NCBI GenBank assembly: GCA_963921425.1
Contig: OY992833.1
Location: 16,657,738 to 16,721,737 of the forward strand
Length of the DNA: 64,000 nucleotides
DNA from: Dryas octopetala
Lineage: Eukaryota; Streptophyta; Magnoliopsida; Rosales; Rosaceae
Direction: 5' to 3'
Shown: piece by piece, positions 11,460 through 21,555 of the stretch
Numbering within the stretch: the stretch's first letter is position 1
Layout of the letters: each line of letters starts with the position of its first letter
The notes under the pieces: model-generated
The model's input: the letters and a program-made list of their open reading frames with translations, nothing else
Database searches by the model: none
What the model was told of the DNA's origin: nothing
Translations under genes and position numbers: made by a program

Positions 11460-14402
11460 TTACTGGTAATAAGTCTTCAAGTGTTCAGCGTTCCAGCTAT
11501 GCTTGAGAGGCTTCCCAGCCAGAGTGGCCAAGTTGTAAGTGCCAGGCTTGACTATGCCTGTGATTCTGTATGGTCCGGTCCAGTTCGGATCGAACGAACT
11601 CTCCTTGATGGCAATGGGATTCTTCTTCATGACGAGACTGCCCAATCTGAAGCTTCTGGGTCTGACCCTCTGATCGTAGTATTTGGCTACCCTCTGCTGG
11701 TAAGCGGCTCGGCAGAGATTTGCGTCGGTTCGCCTCTCCTCGATCATGTCCAGGCCGAGCCGAAGTCCGGTGTCATTGGTCTCGGGATTGTATGTGCCGG
11801 TCCGGAATGAAGGAGTCCCCATTTCGACCGGGACGACGGCGTCAGTTCCGAACGCCAATGCATAGGGTGTTTCCTTCGTCGAGTTGCGATAGGAAGTTCG
11901 ATAAGACCAAAGCACCTCTGGCAAGAGTTCAGGCCAATTCCCCTTAGCATTATCAAGCTTAGTCTTGAGGGTCTTCTTGATGATCTTGTTGATGGCCTCG
12001 ACCTGTCCGTTTGACTGCGGATGGTAAGGCGCGGTGAAGCGCAAGTTGATGTTCAGACGCGAACAAAAACTCCTGAACTTCTTGCAGTCGAACTGTTTGC
12101 CATTGTCCGCAATGATGGTGTGCGGCATGCCGAATCGGCAAATGATGTTCTTCCAGACGAAGGTCTCCATTCGTTCGGCTGTGGTTGTGGCTAGGGGCTC
12201 GGCCTCGGCCCATTTGGTGAAGTAGTCGACTGCTACTACGGCCATGGTGACTTGCCCTTTCGCCTTCGGCATAGGACCGATCAGATCGAGTCCCCACTGC
12301 GCGAACGGCCAGGGGCTGGATATGGAGGTCAGAACCTGGGGAGGTTGATGGGGGACCGCGGCAAATTGCTGGCATCTGAGACAAGCGCGAGAGAGATGAT
12401 CCGCGTCTTTGTTCAGCGTTGGCCAGAAGTAACCCTGTCTGATTGTCTTGTAGGCAAGGGCTCTTCCTCCAGAATGGTTTCCGCATATCCCCTCGTGGAT
12501 TTCTCTCAGCACATCCTGACCTTCTTGGGGAGTGACGCACCGCAAGTAGGGCAGGGAGAAACTCCTTTTGTAGAGCTGACCATTGATCATGCTGAACCGA
12601 GCCGACCTCGTCTTGATGAGACGTGCCTTGTCTCTCTCCGGGGGAAGGATCCCGGAGACCAAGTAATTGATGATCGGCGTCATCCAGTTCGGCTCGGCCT
12701 CGGTCTGCATGACGGTGACTTCGTTTTCGGCGGTGCTAGGTCTGTCCAGGATTTCAACTGGAACGTGTCTAGCGGATCCGGTGTCTGTGGCCGAAGCCAA
12801 ACGTGCCAAGGCGTCGGCTCTGCAGTTCTCTGCCCTCGGGATTTGGGATATTTTGTACTCATGGAAGTTCCCAAGCAGCAGACGAGTCTTCTCGAGATAG
12901 GCAGTCATGCTAGGTTCTCGAGTCTCATACTCTCCCAATATCTGATTGACGATGAGTTGGGAGTCACTGAAGATGTTCAGTTTGGTTGCGCCGAGCTCCT
13001 TTGCCAGTCTGAGTCCGGCGATGAGAGCCTCATACTCTGCTTCATTGTTGGATGCTTGAAATCTGAAGCGAAGGGCATACTCCATCACAACTTGTTCTGG
13101 GGAGATCAGAACAAGCCCGGCTCCACTTCCCATGGTGTTGGAAGATCCGTCCACATAGAGGGTCCAGGTGAGGAGGTCAACCTGGCTGTGATCGCCGTTT
13201 GAGTTCGGATCAGACGCCGCTGGCATAGCGTCGGTGCGCGGTGGATCCTCCGTCGAGGTGGTCGACTCACAGATGAAGTCCGACATGGCTTGACCTTTGA
13301 TGGCCGTCCTGGGACGGTAGATGATGTCAAACTCGCCGAGCTCGATTGACCACTTGATGAGCCGACCCGAAGTCTCGGGTTTTGCCAGGATTTGTCTGAG
13401 CGGCTGATCCGTCAAGACAACGATTGAATGAGCCTGGAAGTAGGGTCTCAGTTTCCGAGCCGAGCTGACCAGGGCGAGAGCCATCTTCTCGAACTTTGGA
13501 TACCTGGTCTCGGCATCGGCGAGAGCTCGGCTCGTATAGAAGACGGGGTGTTGTACACCGCCGACCTCTCTCACTAGAACTGAGCTGAGAGCCGAGTCAG
13601 AGACAGAGAGGTAGAGAAAAAGTTCTTCACCTTCTTCTGGTTTGGATAAGATGGGAGGTTCCCCCATGTGCCTTTTCAGATCTTGAAAAGCCTGCTCGCA
13701 TTGGGGGGTCCATTCTATGCCCTTCCCTGCTCCCCTTAAGGCTTTGAAGAAAGGGAGGCACCGGTCGGTGGATTTTGAGATGAACCGGTTCAGGGCGGCG
13801 ATTCTTCCAGTCAGACTCTGGATTTCCTTGCGTGTCTTTGGAGACTTCATGTTGATCAAGGCCTGGATCTTCTCCGGGTTGGCCTCAATCCCCCGTTGGC
13901 TGACCAGGTAGCCAAGGAACTTTCCTGACCGAACCCCAAAGACACATTTGGCTGGGTTCAGCCGCATCTGATACTCCTTCAGGACTCCGAACATGTCTGA
14001 GAGGTCCCTGACGTGATCGTCCGCCTTGATGCTTTTGACCAACATGTCATCCACGTAAACCTCTACGGATTTGCCGATGGAAGATCTGAACATGTGGTTG
14101 ACCAGCCTTTGGTAGGTGGCTCCGGCGTTTTTGAGGCCGAAGGGCATGACCTTGTAACAGTACATGCCGCGATCCGTTATGAAAGATGTGCCTTCCTGAT
14201 CGGACTTATGCATCAGGATCTGGTTGTATCCAGAATAGGCGTCCATGAAGCTGAGGAGCTGATGTCCTGCCGTTGCATCGACGAGCTGATCTATTCTGGG
14301 CAAGGGAAAACTATCCTTGGGACAAGCCCTGTTCAGATCGGTGAAGTCCACGCACATCCTCCACTTTCCGTTGTTCTTCTTCACCATGACCACGTTGGCA
14401 AG
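11460..14402 (-). CDS. pol: Tat element Pol: reverse transcriptase, RNase H, second RNase H, integrase
   Basis: This continues the Gag-PR frame after the TAG at 14403-14405. RT motifs include FMDAYSGYNQI and the active-site YVDDMLV near 14050. A first RNase H region (ALSSVLVREVGG to VLTDQPLRQIL) is followed by a second RNase H (TLYVDGSSNTMGSGAG, NNEAEYEALIAGL, IFSDSQLIVNQ, ENCRADALA) around 13180-12790. Integrase has its H-H-C-C finger near 12510-12370 (ending CLRCQQ) and a DDE core: D in WGLDLIGP, D in IIADNGKQF, E in NGQVEAINKI. The ORF ends near 11460 with no obvious chromodomain. Apart from the nonsense codon at its start it is fully open for 980 codons. Long plus-strand frames across it are shadows. 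Confidence 0.93.
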   Translation of the reverse strand, partial: LANVVMVKKNNGKWRMCVDFTDLNRACPKDSFPLPRIDQLVDATAGHQLLSFMDAYSGYNQILMHKSDQEGTSFITDRGMYCYKVMPFGLKNAGATYQRLVNHMFRSSIGKSVEVYVDDMLVKSIKADDHVRDLSDMFGVLKEYQMRLNPAKCVFGVRSGKFLGYLVSQRGIEANPEKIQALINMKSPKTRKEIQSLTGRIAALNRFISKSTDRCLPFFKALRGAGKGIEWTPQCEQAFQDLKRHMGEPPILSKPEEGEELFLYLSVSDSALSSVLVREVGGVQHPVFYTSRALADAETRYPKFEKMALALVSSARKLRPYFQAHSIVVLTDQPLRQILAKPETSGRLIKWSIELGEFDIIYRPRTAIKGQAMSDFICESTTSTEDPPRTDAMPAASDPNSNGDHSQVDLLTWTLYVDGSSNTMGSGAGLVLISPEQVVMEYALRFRFQASNNEAEYEALIAGLRLAKELGATKLNIFSDSQLIVNQILGEYETREPSMTAYLEKTRLLLGNFHEYKISQIPRAENCRADALARLASATDTGSARHVPVEILDRPSTAENEVTVMQTEAEPNWMTPIINYLVSGILPPERDKARLIKTRSARFSMINGQLYKRSFSLPYLRCVTPQEGQDVLREIHEGICGNHSGGRALAYKTIRQGYFWPTLNKDADHLSRACLRCQQFAAVPHQPPQVLTSISSPWPFAQWGLDLIGPMPKAKGQVTMAVVAVDYFTKWAEAEPLATTTAERMETFVWKNIICRFGMPHTIIADNGKQFDCKKFRSFCSRLNINLRFTAPYHPQSNGQVEAINKIIKKTLKTKLDNAKGNWPELLPEVLWSYRTSYRNSTKETPYALAFGTDAVVPVEMGTPSFRTGTYNPETNDTGLRLGLDMIEERRTDANLCRAAYQQRVAKYYDQRVRPRSFRLGSLVMKKNPIAIKESSFDPNWTGPYRITGIVKPGTYNLATLAGKPLKHSWNAEHLKTYYQ

Positions 14403-17400
14403 CTAGTCGGGATAATTGACCTCCCGGATGAATCCGTTGTTTTGCAACTTGGTTACCTCTTCAGCCATGGCAGCGTATCGGACCGGATCGTATGACCTCC
14501 TCTTCTGACGGACCGGTTTGCATCCCGGATCGGTGTTCAGCCTGTGGGTGATCACGTCAGACGATATGCCTGGCATGTCATCGTAAGACCAGGCGAACAC
14601 TTCCGCATTGGCACGGAGGAAGTTAATGATGGCAGAACGTTGCTCGGGGCTGATCTGAGTCCCCACTCGGACGAGCCGATCCGGTGTCTCGGCCGAGATC
14701 GGCACTTCCTCCCAGGCCTCGGCGGGAAGGGGCCGAGATTCTGGGTTCGGCTCGGAAGTGAAATCGAATGTCTCCGCCCTCGGCCACCTGCCCGAATCAG
14801 CGATGGAGTCGAGTTCCTGTGAGTTCGGCAGCTGACCCTTCTGCTTGATCGAAGCGGCGTAGCAAGACCGAGCCGAGCACTGGTCTCCCTGAATGACGAT
14901 GCAGTCGTCGCCCACCGGACATTTGATAAGGAGGTTGGCGTAATGGACGATGCAGTCAAGGTCGACCAGAGCCGGTCTGCCCAGAATGATGTTGTAGGCT
15001 GACGGCCGCTTGACGACAATGAAGTACGTCATACAGGTCTTCTTGATCGGTCCCTTCCCGAGCGAAAGGGGAAGGTAAATGTGTCCGAGGGGCTGAACCA
15101 CTTCTCCCCCGAATCCGACCAAGGCAGGTGTATCGGTCTCCAGCTTATCCTCGCCGATGCCCATCTGCGCGAACGCAGAGTGGTAGAGGATGTTGACTGA
15201 GCTCCCTCCATCGACGAAGGAGCGCGCAATGGTTGTCCCGGCCACCTCAGCCACTATGACGACCGGATCATAGTGGGGGAAGATGATCTCGTTTGCCTCG
15301 TTCGGCTCAAAGGTGACCGGCGCCCAGTCCTTCCGCTGTCTTTTGGAAGTGCTGGGCTGACCTGCCTGGATCGACAGGGACTCGTGAGCTTGAGCCGCCT
15401 GTCTGACATACTCCTTCTGGGATCGGTTCGAGCTTCCCACGAAGGTTGGCCCTCCGCCGATCGATCCGATTGCAGCATCCTGGACCTCGATGGTGTTGGT
15501 GGGCTTCTTCAGCGCGGCCTTGGGTACCCTAGGCCCGCCGGCCAGGAATTGGTTGATCTTACCCGCCCGGGCAAGAGTCTCAATTCCGTCGCGGAGGGCG
15601 TAGCAATCACCCGTGACGTGGCCGTGATTGGAGTGGTACTTGCAGAAGACGCCCTCCTTGATTTTGTCTGGGGGTGGTCCCTTGATCTCCCTTGCAACTG
15701 GGAGTTGGTCCTTGACCTTGGAGTAGATTGTCTCCAGACCGGCATTGAGGGGAGTGTACTCCGTGTACTGGACAAACTTGGGTCCCTTACCCAGAAGTTG
15801 GCGTGGCTCCTCGGTCCTGGTCTTCTTGGATTGGACCTGGGGTTTGGGACTTGCAACCTCTCCCTCCTTTCTCTTGGTCGAGGTCGGCTTGGGATTCAGG
15901 GCCTCCACCTGAGCATCCCATTCCTCAGCCCGCGCCCACTTAGTGGCTTCGGCAGAAAGCTCATCGTAAGTGGAGGGAGGATTCCTCATTAGGTGGGAGC
16001 GGAGTCCCCCAGCATGCAGACCTTGCATGAGGGCATTCTTTGCTGACCTATCGTCGCAATCGTCGCACTTCGTATACTCGATGTTGAAGCGGATCAGATA
16101 GGCCTTGAGGCTCTCCCCTTCTTGCTGCTTAACGAGCGACATATCGTTCAAGTTGTAGAGTCGTTCGGATACAACCCGATATCTCGCCAGGAAGGCCCTT
16201 CGGAGGTCGGAGAATGAATCGATGGAGTTCGGTTGGAGAGTTCGGAACCATCCCCGAGCCGAGCCCTTCAAGGTCGAAGGGAAGATTCTGCACTTCGTGG
16301 CTTCAGATGCCTGGCGAGCCTCCATGGCGTATCTGAAGCTGTCAAGATGGTCGTAGGGATCCTTGGTCCCATCGTACTGATCCATCTTGGGGGGTTTGGT
16401 GTCGCGGGAGACCTCAGCATCCAGAATTCTGCTGGTGTACGGGAGGGGGAGTTCCTCTCCGTGGTCGGCCCTACCTGTGTACCCCCTGGAGACCTCGACG
16501 TGGCCGAGCCGATCGTGGACGCTCCGGATTTGGTCCTGGACCAGAGTCCGGACAAGATTTTCCACGTCGGGCGGGGTCGGCTCGGCCGCATTTTCCCCCG
16601 AGCATTCGGCCTGGTTACCGAGTCTCTCACTCACCGGCTGGCGAGTGATCCTCTCGCTGACCGGTCGTCGATCCGACATGATCATAGTCGATCCCAGTCG
16701 GTCGCTCACCGATCGCCTCCCTGAGTGAGCTCCTGATGGGGAAGGATCCTGGCTGATGATGGGGCCGAGCCTATCCCCAATCGGGACCCTGGTTTCAGCC
16801 GAACCGACTGGACTGTTGGTCCCCAACCTTGATTGGGCCGGGGGTCGTCGGTTTGTATTCGGGTCGGCACGGTCTCCGTCCGAATTCCTGGGGACACGTT
16901 TCCCGAAAGCCGCCTGTTTTCGTTGAAGAAGACGGTGGGCGTTCAGGCACTCGGCCTGTTCAGCCGGGGGCATGTCCTCGAAGCCCGGGAAGACGTGATC
17001 CGAGTCCTGCCGATCGGTCTGGTCGTTCGGCTCGGCAGGAGTGCTTTGCCGAGAAGGAGATGGTGAAAGGACCTCCTGCTCGGTTCGGGTTCGGCGCGAT
17101 CGGAAACCCGATCCCCCGCTGTTCTCGAGCTGAGCACGATGGCGTGCAAGTTCGCCGGCCAGCTCGGCCTGTTTTGCAAGCAGCTCATTATTCTGCTTCA
17201 GGAGTGCATTCTCTGCGGCTAGATGTCGCCGGCTCTCCTTGAGGAGTTTATGAGCAGCTCGGATTTTCGAGGGACCTTTGGACTTTGATGTCCTGGGGAG
17301 TTGTGCTCCCCTCGTTTTCTCAGGCGTCTCAGGCTGATGTTGTTCATCATTCTGAGATGTTCCTGAGGAAGAGCTGGTGTCCCGAAAGATGGTAGTCATG

Positions 17401-17447
17401 ATAACTCGCGTGAAGGAAGAGCTTAGCGCTTGCGGTGATGAACACAA
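14403..17447 (-). CDS. gag-pro: Tat element Gag and aspartic protease, 1014 aa, ending at an internal TAG
   Basis: The N-terminal third is charged and low in complexity, with coiled-coil character near KLLKESRRHLAAENALL. The retrotransposon Gag core lies near residue 380-480 (GSARGWFRTLQPNSIDSF, DLRRAFLARY). A zinc-knuckle-like motif, CKYHSNHGHVTGDC, is near residue 600. The protease active site FVDGGSSVNILY is near residue 745. The frame then runs into the start of RT (EVNYPD) and meets TAG at 14403-14405, where related elements have Trp. The stop lies inside the RT fingers, not at a domain boundary, so it reads as a nonsense mutation and not as a programmed gag-pol junction. Confidence 0.9.
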   Translation of the reverse strand: MCSSPQALSSSFTRVIMTTIFRDTSSSSGTSQNDEQHQPETPEKTRGAQLPRTSKSKGPSKIRAAHKLLKESRRHLAAENALLKQNNELLAKQAELAGELARHRAQLENSGGSGFRSRRTRTEQEVLSPSPSRQSTPAEPNDQTDRQDSDHVFPGFEDMPPAEQAECLNAHRLLQRKQAAFGKRVPRNSDGDRADPNTNRRPPAQSRLGTNSPVGSAETRVPIGDRLGPIISQDPSPSGAHSGRRSVSDRLGSTMIMSDRRPVSERITRQPVSERLGNQAECSGENAAEPTPPDVENLVRTLVQDQIRSVHDRLGHVEVSRGYTGRADHGEELPLPYTSRILDAEVSRDTKPPKMDQYDGTKDPYDHLDSFRYAMEARQASEATKCRIFPSTLKGSARGWFRTLQPNSIDSFSDLRRAFLARYRVVSERLYNLNDMSLVKQQEGESLKAYLIRFNIEYTKCDDCDDRSAKNALMQGLHAGGLRSHLMRNPPSTYDELSAEATKWARAEEWDAQVEALNPKPTSTKRKEGEVASPKPQVQSKKTRTEEPRQLLGKGPKFVQYTEYTPLNAGLETIYSKVKDQLPVAREIKGPPPDKIKEGVFCKYHSNHGHVTGDCYALRDGIETLARAGKINQFLAGGPRVPKAALKKPTNTIEVQDAAIGSIGGGPTFVGSSNRSQKEYVRQAAQAHESLSIQAGQPSTSKRQRKDWAPVTFEPNEANEIIFPHYDPVVIVAEVAGTTIARSFVDGGSSVNILYHSAFAQMGIGEDKLETDTPALVGFGGEVVQPLGHIYLPLSLGKGPIKKTCMTYFIVVKRPSAYNIILGRPALVDLDCIVHYANLLIKCPVGDDCIVIQGDQCSARSCYAASIKQKGQLPNSQELDSIADSGRWPRAETFDFTSEPNPESRPLPAEAWEEVPISAETPDRLVRVGTQISPEQRSAIINFLRANAEVFAWSYDDMPGISSDVITHRLNTDPGCKPVRQKRRSYDPVRYAAMAEEVTKLQNNGFIREVNYPD

Positions 17448-17460
17448 CGGCTGAAGTCAC

Positions 17461-17478
17461 TTCCCACAGACGGCGCCA
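17461..17478 (-). other. Primer binding site of the Tat element
   Basis: Minus strand TGGCGCCGTCTGTGGGAA, starting three bases inside the 5' LTR. The TGGCGCC start is common in plant Ty3/Gypsy elements of the Tat/Athila type and would pair with the 3' end of a cellular tRNA. Confidence 0.85.
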
Positions 17479-17481
17479 ATC

Positions 17482-18541
17482 TGTTGATGCAAATTCTCGT
17501 AAGGTAGATGCAACAACTTAGATAAGCTGATCTGGCTGATCAGGTGCTTTGCTAGATGATGAAGTGGATGCTGGTTGAGATCTTCCTGCAAGAGAAACAA
17601 GGTCAAGGGAGATGGACCGGTGTGGTACCAGCCAAACACGCTCCGATGATGAAGTCAGTGATGGTGTTTGATGGTGGATGAGGAAGAACAAAGGAAGAAC
17701 TTGGGAGAATGGGAAGAACAAGGCAAATGTTCTGGGTTATTCTCAGCAAGTTGGATATGCTCTTGGGAGAGTGGAAATTTTGTATAAGTGTTTTGTGTGT
17801 AGATGCGTAGTCCTCGTTTTTGCACATATGACTTGAGATATATAAGCAAAGGAAACCTTAATGAGTAAGATACCTGCATGTGAATGAATGGTTGCCAGAG
17901 ACCCACGTACCTGGTCAGACCTAGTTGCATGCTCAGCTGCCTGCTTCTTCAGCATTCAATGCTGCATTGAATGCTCCATTAAATGCAAGGCTGGAAGGTT
18001 CAGGTAGACTGCTCCAGTAGTCATGAATGCAAGCCTGATATCCCCTCTGTCAGAAGATTTGTGTCAGGTGCATTTAAGTGTGGCGGTTCGTCCCAGCGTG
18101 ATCTTCCCGGGAATGGCGGCGGAGAGCCGAGCCGAGCCGATACAAGCACATGTTCTTATGCGTAGACATAAAGTCCATGTGTGATCGGATCGGGCATGGG
18201 ATTCAAGACCGAGCCGATCCAGTAGACTGGGATCCTTCCGAGCCCTAACTGGTCGACGCCAGAACTCGAAAAGAGACCGTGCCCTGTGCCGAGCCGAGCC
18301 GAACCGGAATGACCGTGGTGAGATGGACACTCGATCCATTGAAAGATCATCGGTTCGGCTCGGACCGAACATGGTGGGCCCGGCGTGGAAATTCGATCTG
18401 AGCTGGCAGAGGAAATGCTGACCAGTGATGATGTGGAGGTCAAAGTTTGACCATAGAAAGTCAACTCCGAGGTGGGTGTTGACCAGCCACGTGTCGAGCT
18501 GTGATTGGCTATTCGGATCGATGTGGATTTTCCCACAAACA
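17482..18541 (-). repeat. 5' LTR of the Tat element
   Basis: Same length as the 3' LTR, with one visible difference at 17815. Followed by the TSD ctatg. Confidence 0.94.
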
Positions 18542-18664
18542 CTATGTATCATGATATTAAATACAATATATTTAGCTGGGATAAATTCCCATTCCTTGCA
18601 TCATTAATGGCTTTTTCTAAATTTATTGGCACAACAAGATACACCTTTGAAAGTAATATATATG

Positions 18665-19166
18665 TAGACTTGACAAAATTGTGCACCACCCGTTAACACC
18701 ACATAATTTCGCACAAAAAATTTCAATATATATTCAAGTTGAGGCGTATGTGTCGTGTTGAATTCAATGGACTCGTTAGCTACCCGTTAACCAAACAAGT
18801 CGTTTTCATGCCAACCCGTAAAACCCGTTTGGAAGTATTAAGAAGAATGGTATTTTTGTAATTTAGTGGTTTTTTAATTTATTAATTTTTTTATTGAAAT
18901 TTATAGTTATTTTTTGTAGTGGGTGTTGAACTGTGAAATAGGTTTGACGGGTTGAAACAAGTCAACCAACATCTAATATGTGAATATTGTCTTAATAGGT
19001 GAAATAGATCGTGTTGTGTTCACATGTTATTTTTTATGTCGTGTTCGTGTTAACATTTTTTCTCCCATTAACTTAATGATCGAGTTGTGTTCGGGTTAAG
19101 CAATTTTCATAAAACACGAACAAGACACGACATGACCCGAAATAACATGACTCCTTGCCAGGTCTA
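18665..19166. mobile_element. hAT-like non-autonomous element or MITE
   Basis: Ends TAGACTTGACAAAA and TTGCCAGGTCTA are imperfect inverted repeats of the TAGACCTGGCAA type. The inside is rich in acccgttaac and cgtgttgtgttc motifs of both orientations, as in foldback elements. No clean 8-bp duplication was found, so boundaries are approximate. Confidence 0.5.
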
Positions 19167-19649
19167 GTAAAATGAGATAGATAATTAGGAAAGAAAAAAA
19201 ATAAGTTCCATATTTAAAAGATATATATTAGGAATAAAATAGGTGCTAGATTCAATCTCATCTCAATATATACCAAAGAGAGATGTAAAAGACACGATGA
19301 GATCATGTAAAAGAGGAACCCCCTCGGGTATTTAGTTGTTGAATGAATTTTTCTATTGATTCTATAAAAACAAAATTATAAAAAAAAAAAAATAGATGCT
19401 CTTGGCTCTTGTTACATATATGGGTAGATCATCTATCGATTATCACTTTCTTGGATATATATATATATATATCTCCATCATATCTTGACATCATAATGTC
19501 ACTTCGATCACTTCCATGCTTCCAATATCGATCCCTTTCACATCTTGACCATGGAGAATGATTCCAGATGCAAGAGACCTCAAACAAAGGCCCTTCACTA
19601 GAGCAGCAAATTGGACAACACAAGAATCAAATCACATAATTGTAACTAG
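19167..19649. other. Non-coding AT-rich DNA
   Basis: Nothing recognised apart from a short TA microsatellite near 19455-19472. Confidence 0.4.
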
Positions 19650-19885
19650 TTGAAGAGGCAAACATGGATACTAACAAAGAGAAAAACTAGTTGAAGAGGT
19701 ATTTTGGAATACCTCATGGCTCATGCAAGTTTGGATATTATAGGAGCTGATCCATGAGGCCCAGGGGTTATCAATTCCTTTTCTTTCTATTTGGTAATGG
19801 AAATGAAAAATCTCTAAACCCCAAGTTCTAGTCTTCAGGATGCACTACTTATATAGGCTTTCTGAAACACACATGCAAGGGCATT
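19650..19885 (-). repeat. Inverted copy of the XTH promoter segment at 29398-29633
   Basis: The reverse complement shares long blocks with 29398-29633, among them tgtttcag, ctgaagactagaacttgggg, aaaaggaattgataac and atacctcttcaact, at an estimated 75-80 percent identity. Similarity stops at gcctcttcaa in both places. The TATA-like element (ctatataag) is present in both. No XTH exon follows this copy. Confidence 0.8.
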
Positions 19886-20431
19886 GTTAGCCCCTAGACC
19901 TAGAAAAATCATCTATGACATGATAACATGACAAAATTATTGGTGTTTCAATAAAGCCTTATCATGCACTACTACAATAATATAAATACACAACACTACC
20001 TACACAACGGTTTTGTTAAAACTGTTGTGTAATTTTAAAGGATAACGGTTTTTAAAAAACCGTTGTATGTATGCTTAAAATCCAATGGTTTACGGAACGA
20101 TAGATTTTTTAGTTTTTCCTACACAATTGTTATAATATGCGACTGTTGTGTAAGTGAAATAAAATGAAAAAACCGGTCTACAGTAACTTCATTAAAAAAA
20201 TTCACTGTTTACCGATATGTTGGCTCTTTCGATATTTTCACTTTCACTTTCCCTTTGTTACGTTCATTCTCTCGATCTCTATATTCCCTCTCACTTTTTC
20301 TCACCTTTCACTCCTGACCTCCAAAATCAAAAGAGATCTGAGAGAGAAGCCACCCTCTGCGCACCCACCTGACCTCCAAGCGCACTTGTCCGACCCTCCA
20401 AGCGACCTCACAAGCCCATTCCTCTCGATCT

Positions 20432-20439
<8 letters not shown>

Positions 20440-20466
<27 letters not shown>
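20440..20466. repeat. CT microsatellite
   Basis: A (CT)n run in a 5'-UTR-like, C/T-rich leader just upstream of the captured NC2-alpha start codon. Confidence 0.8.
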
Positions 20467-20468
<2 letters not shown>

Positions 20469-20664
20469 ATCTCTCAGTCCAGTCGCACCCACCTCCCGCC
20501 AGCCCTCCTAGCACAGTCGCACCCACTTCTCACAGATGAAGCTTGATACCCGTTCCCTGCTGTAAGTCCTTCTTTGTCTCACTCTATTCGCTCTTTTTTT
20601 TAGGGTTTGTTTGAACTTTCGAGTTTTAATCTGTTTGGTTCCTAAGAAAATGAAGGAAAAGAAG

Positions 20665-21166
20665 AGAAATTTTTTTTATTGCAGTTTCCCTATGCTTTTC
20701 GTACGTTTCATTAACTAAAGTAACGAAGCATTTTTGTTAATTCGAATTATTTGGTTCAAGTTTCAATTTTTCTTTTTGGGGATTTATGAGATATCTGATC
20801 TGGGTCTTGGATTTCTCTCTCTAGACTCTAATTTCTTTGTCTTTGCTGTTATTCTGATTTTAGCTAAGAATTGGGTGATGGGTGTTTTTTGGTTTGGCTA
20901 ATCTGATTTTAGCTAAGAAATTTTTTTATTGCAGTTTCCCTATGCTTTTCGTACGTTTCATTAACTAAAGTAACGAAGCATTTTTTGTTAATTCGAATTA
21001 TTTGGTTCAAGTTTCAATTTTTCTTTTTGGGGATTTATGAGTTATCTGATCTGGGTCTTGGATTTCTCTCTCTAGACTCTAATTTTTTTGTCTTTGCTGT
21101 TATTCTGATTTTAGCTAAGAATTGAGTGATGGGTGTTTTTTGGTTTGGCTAATCTGATCTGGTTCT
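20665..21166. repeat. Tandem duplication of about 250 bp
   Basis: The block starting attgcagtttccctatgctt at 20678 recurs at 20928 with few changes, and both copies contain tctgatctgggtcttggatt. It lies in the intron-like region after the first NC2-alpha exon. Confidence 0.9.
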
Positions 21167-21555
21167 GCAATTGGTTTCTTATCCTTGATATTGCTTAGTG
21201 TTAAAGTGAATCAATGGGTATTTCATTCATGGGGATTTTAGGGCATATATGGTCTGGAGCATGCTTCTGTGCTCTTCTGATGATGTGGTTTATTTTTTGG
21301 TCAAGATGATCTGATGAGTGCATGAATTTTTAGGCCAATAGGGTAAAATCTGATTTGCTTACAGTGATATTTTTGTTTTTTAAGATTGTAAAACCACTTG
21401 AGAGAAATTTTTATTTCTGGGGGGTGAAGAAAAAGGGAAAAAATGAGTTTGCTTCCTCAATTACATTGTAATCCATACTACACATGATTTCAGGATTCTG
21501 TCAGGCATTGGTTGACTTAGGTGCTTAAGAGTTGCAATGGGGTTTTGGTGTAGAT

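Larger units (their letters stand above)
6390..18541 (-). mobile_element. Near-complete Ty3/Gypsy Tat-lineage LTR retrotransposon, 12,152 bp
   Basis: Two 1060-bp LTRs (6390-7449 and 17482-18541) begin TG and end CA, and are flanked by the 5-bp duplication ctatg at 6385-6389 and 18542-18546. The coding strand is minus, so the 5' LTR is at the high coordinates. PBS and PPT are in the expected places. Gag, PR, RT, RNase H, a second RNase H domain and integrase follow in Ty3/Gypsy order. The extra RNase H next to the connection region, the long pol-to-LTR spacer and an antisense ORF in that spacer are known traits of the Tat clade (Retand-like, RIRE2-like). By eye the LTRs differ at one base (6723 t, 17815 c), so the insertion is recent. 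It is much richer in GC than the flanking DNA. Confidence 0.95.

Noticed and set aside
12252-13202. Long plus-strand reading frame (316 codons) across pol
   Set aside because: It lies opposite the conserved RNase H/integrase coding strand, shows no domain and no splice support. It is a shadow of the GC-rich pol frame.
15273-15992. Plus-strand frame of 239 codons opposite gag
   Set aside because: Antisense shadow of gag-pro with no recognised content.
20164-20511. 115-codon frame upstream of the captured NC2-alpha exon
   Set aside because: Driven by a CT microsatellite and likely 5' UTR sequence.
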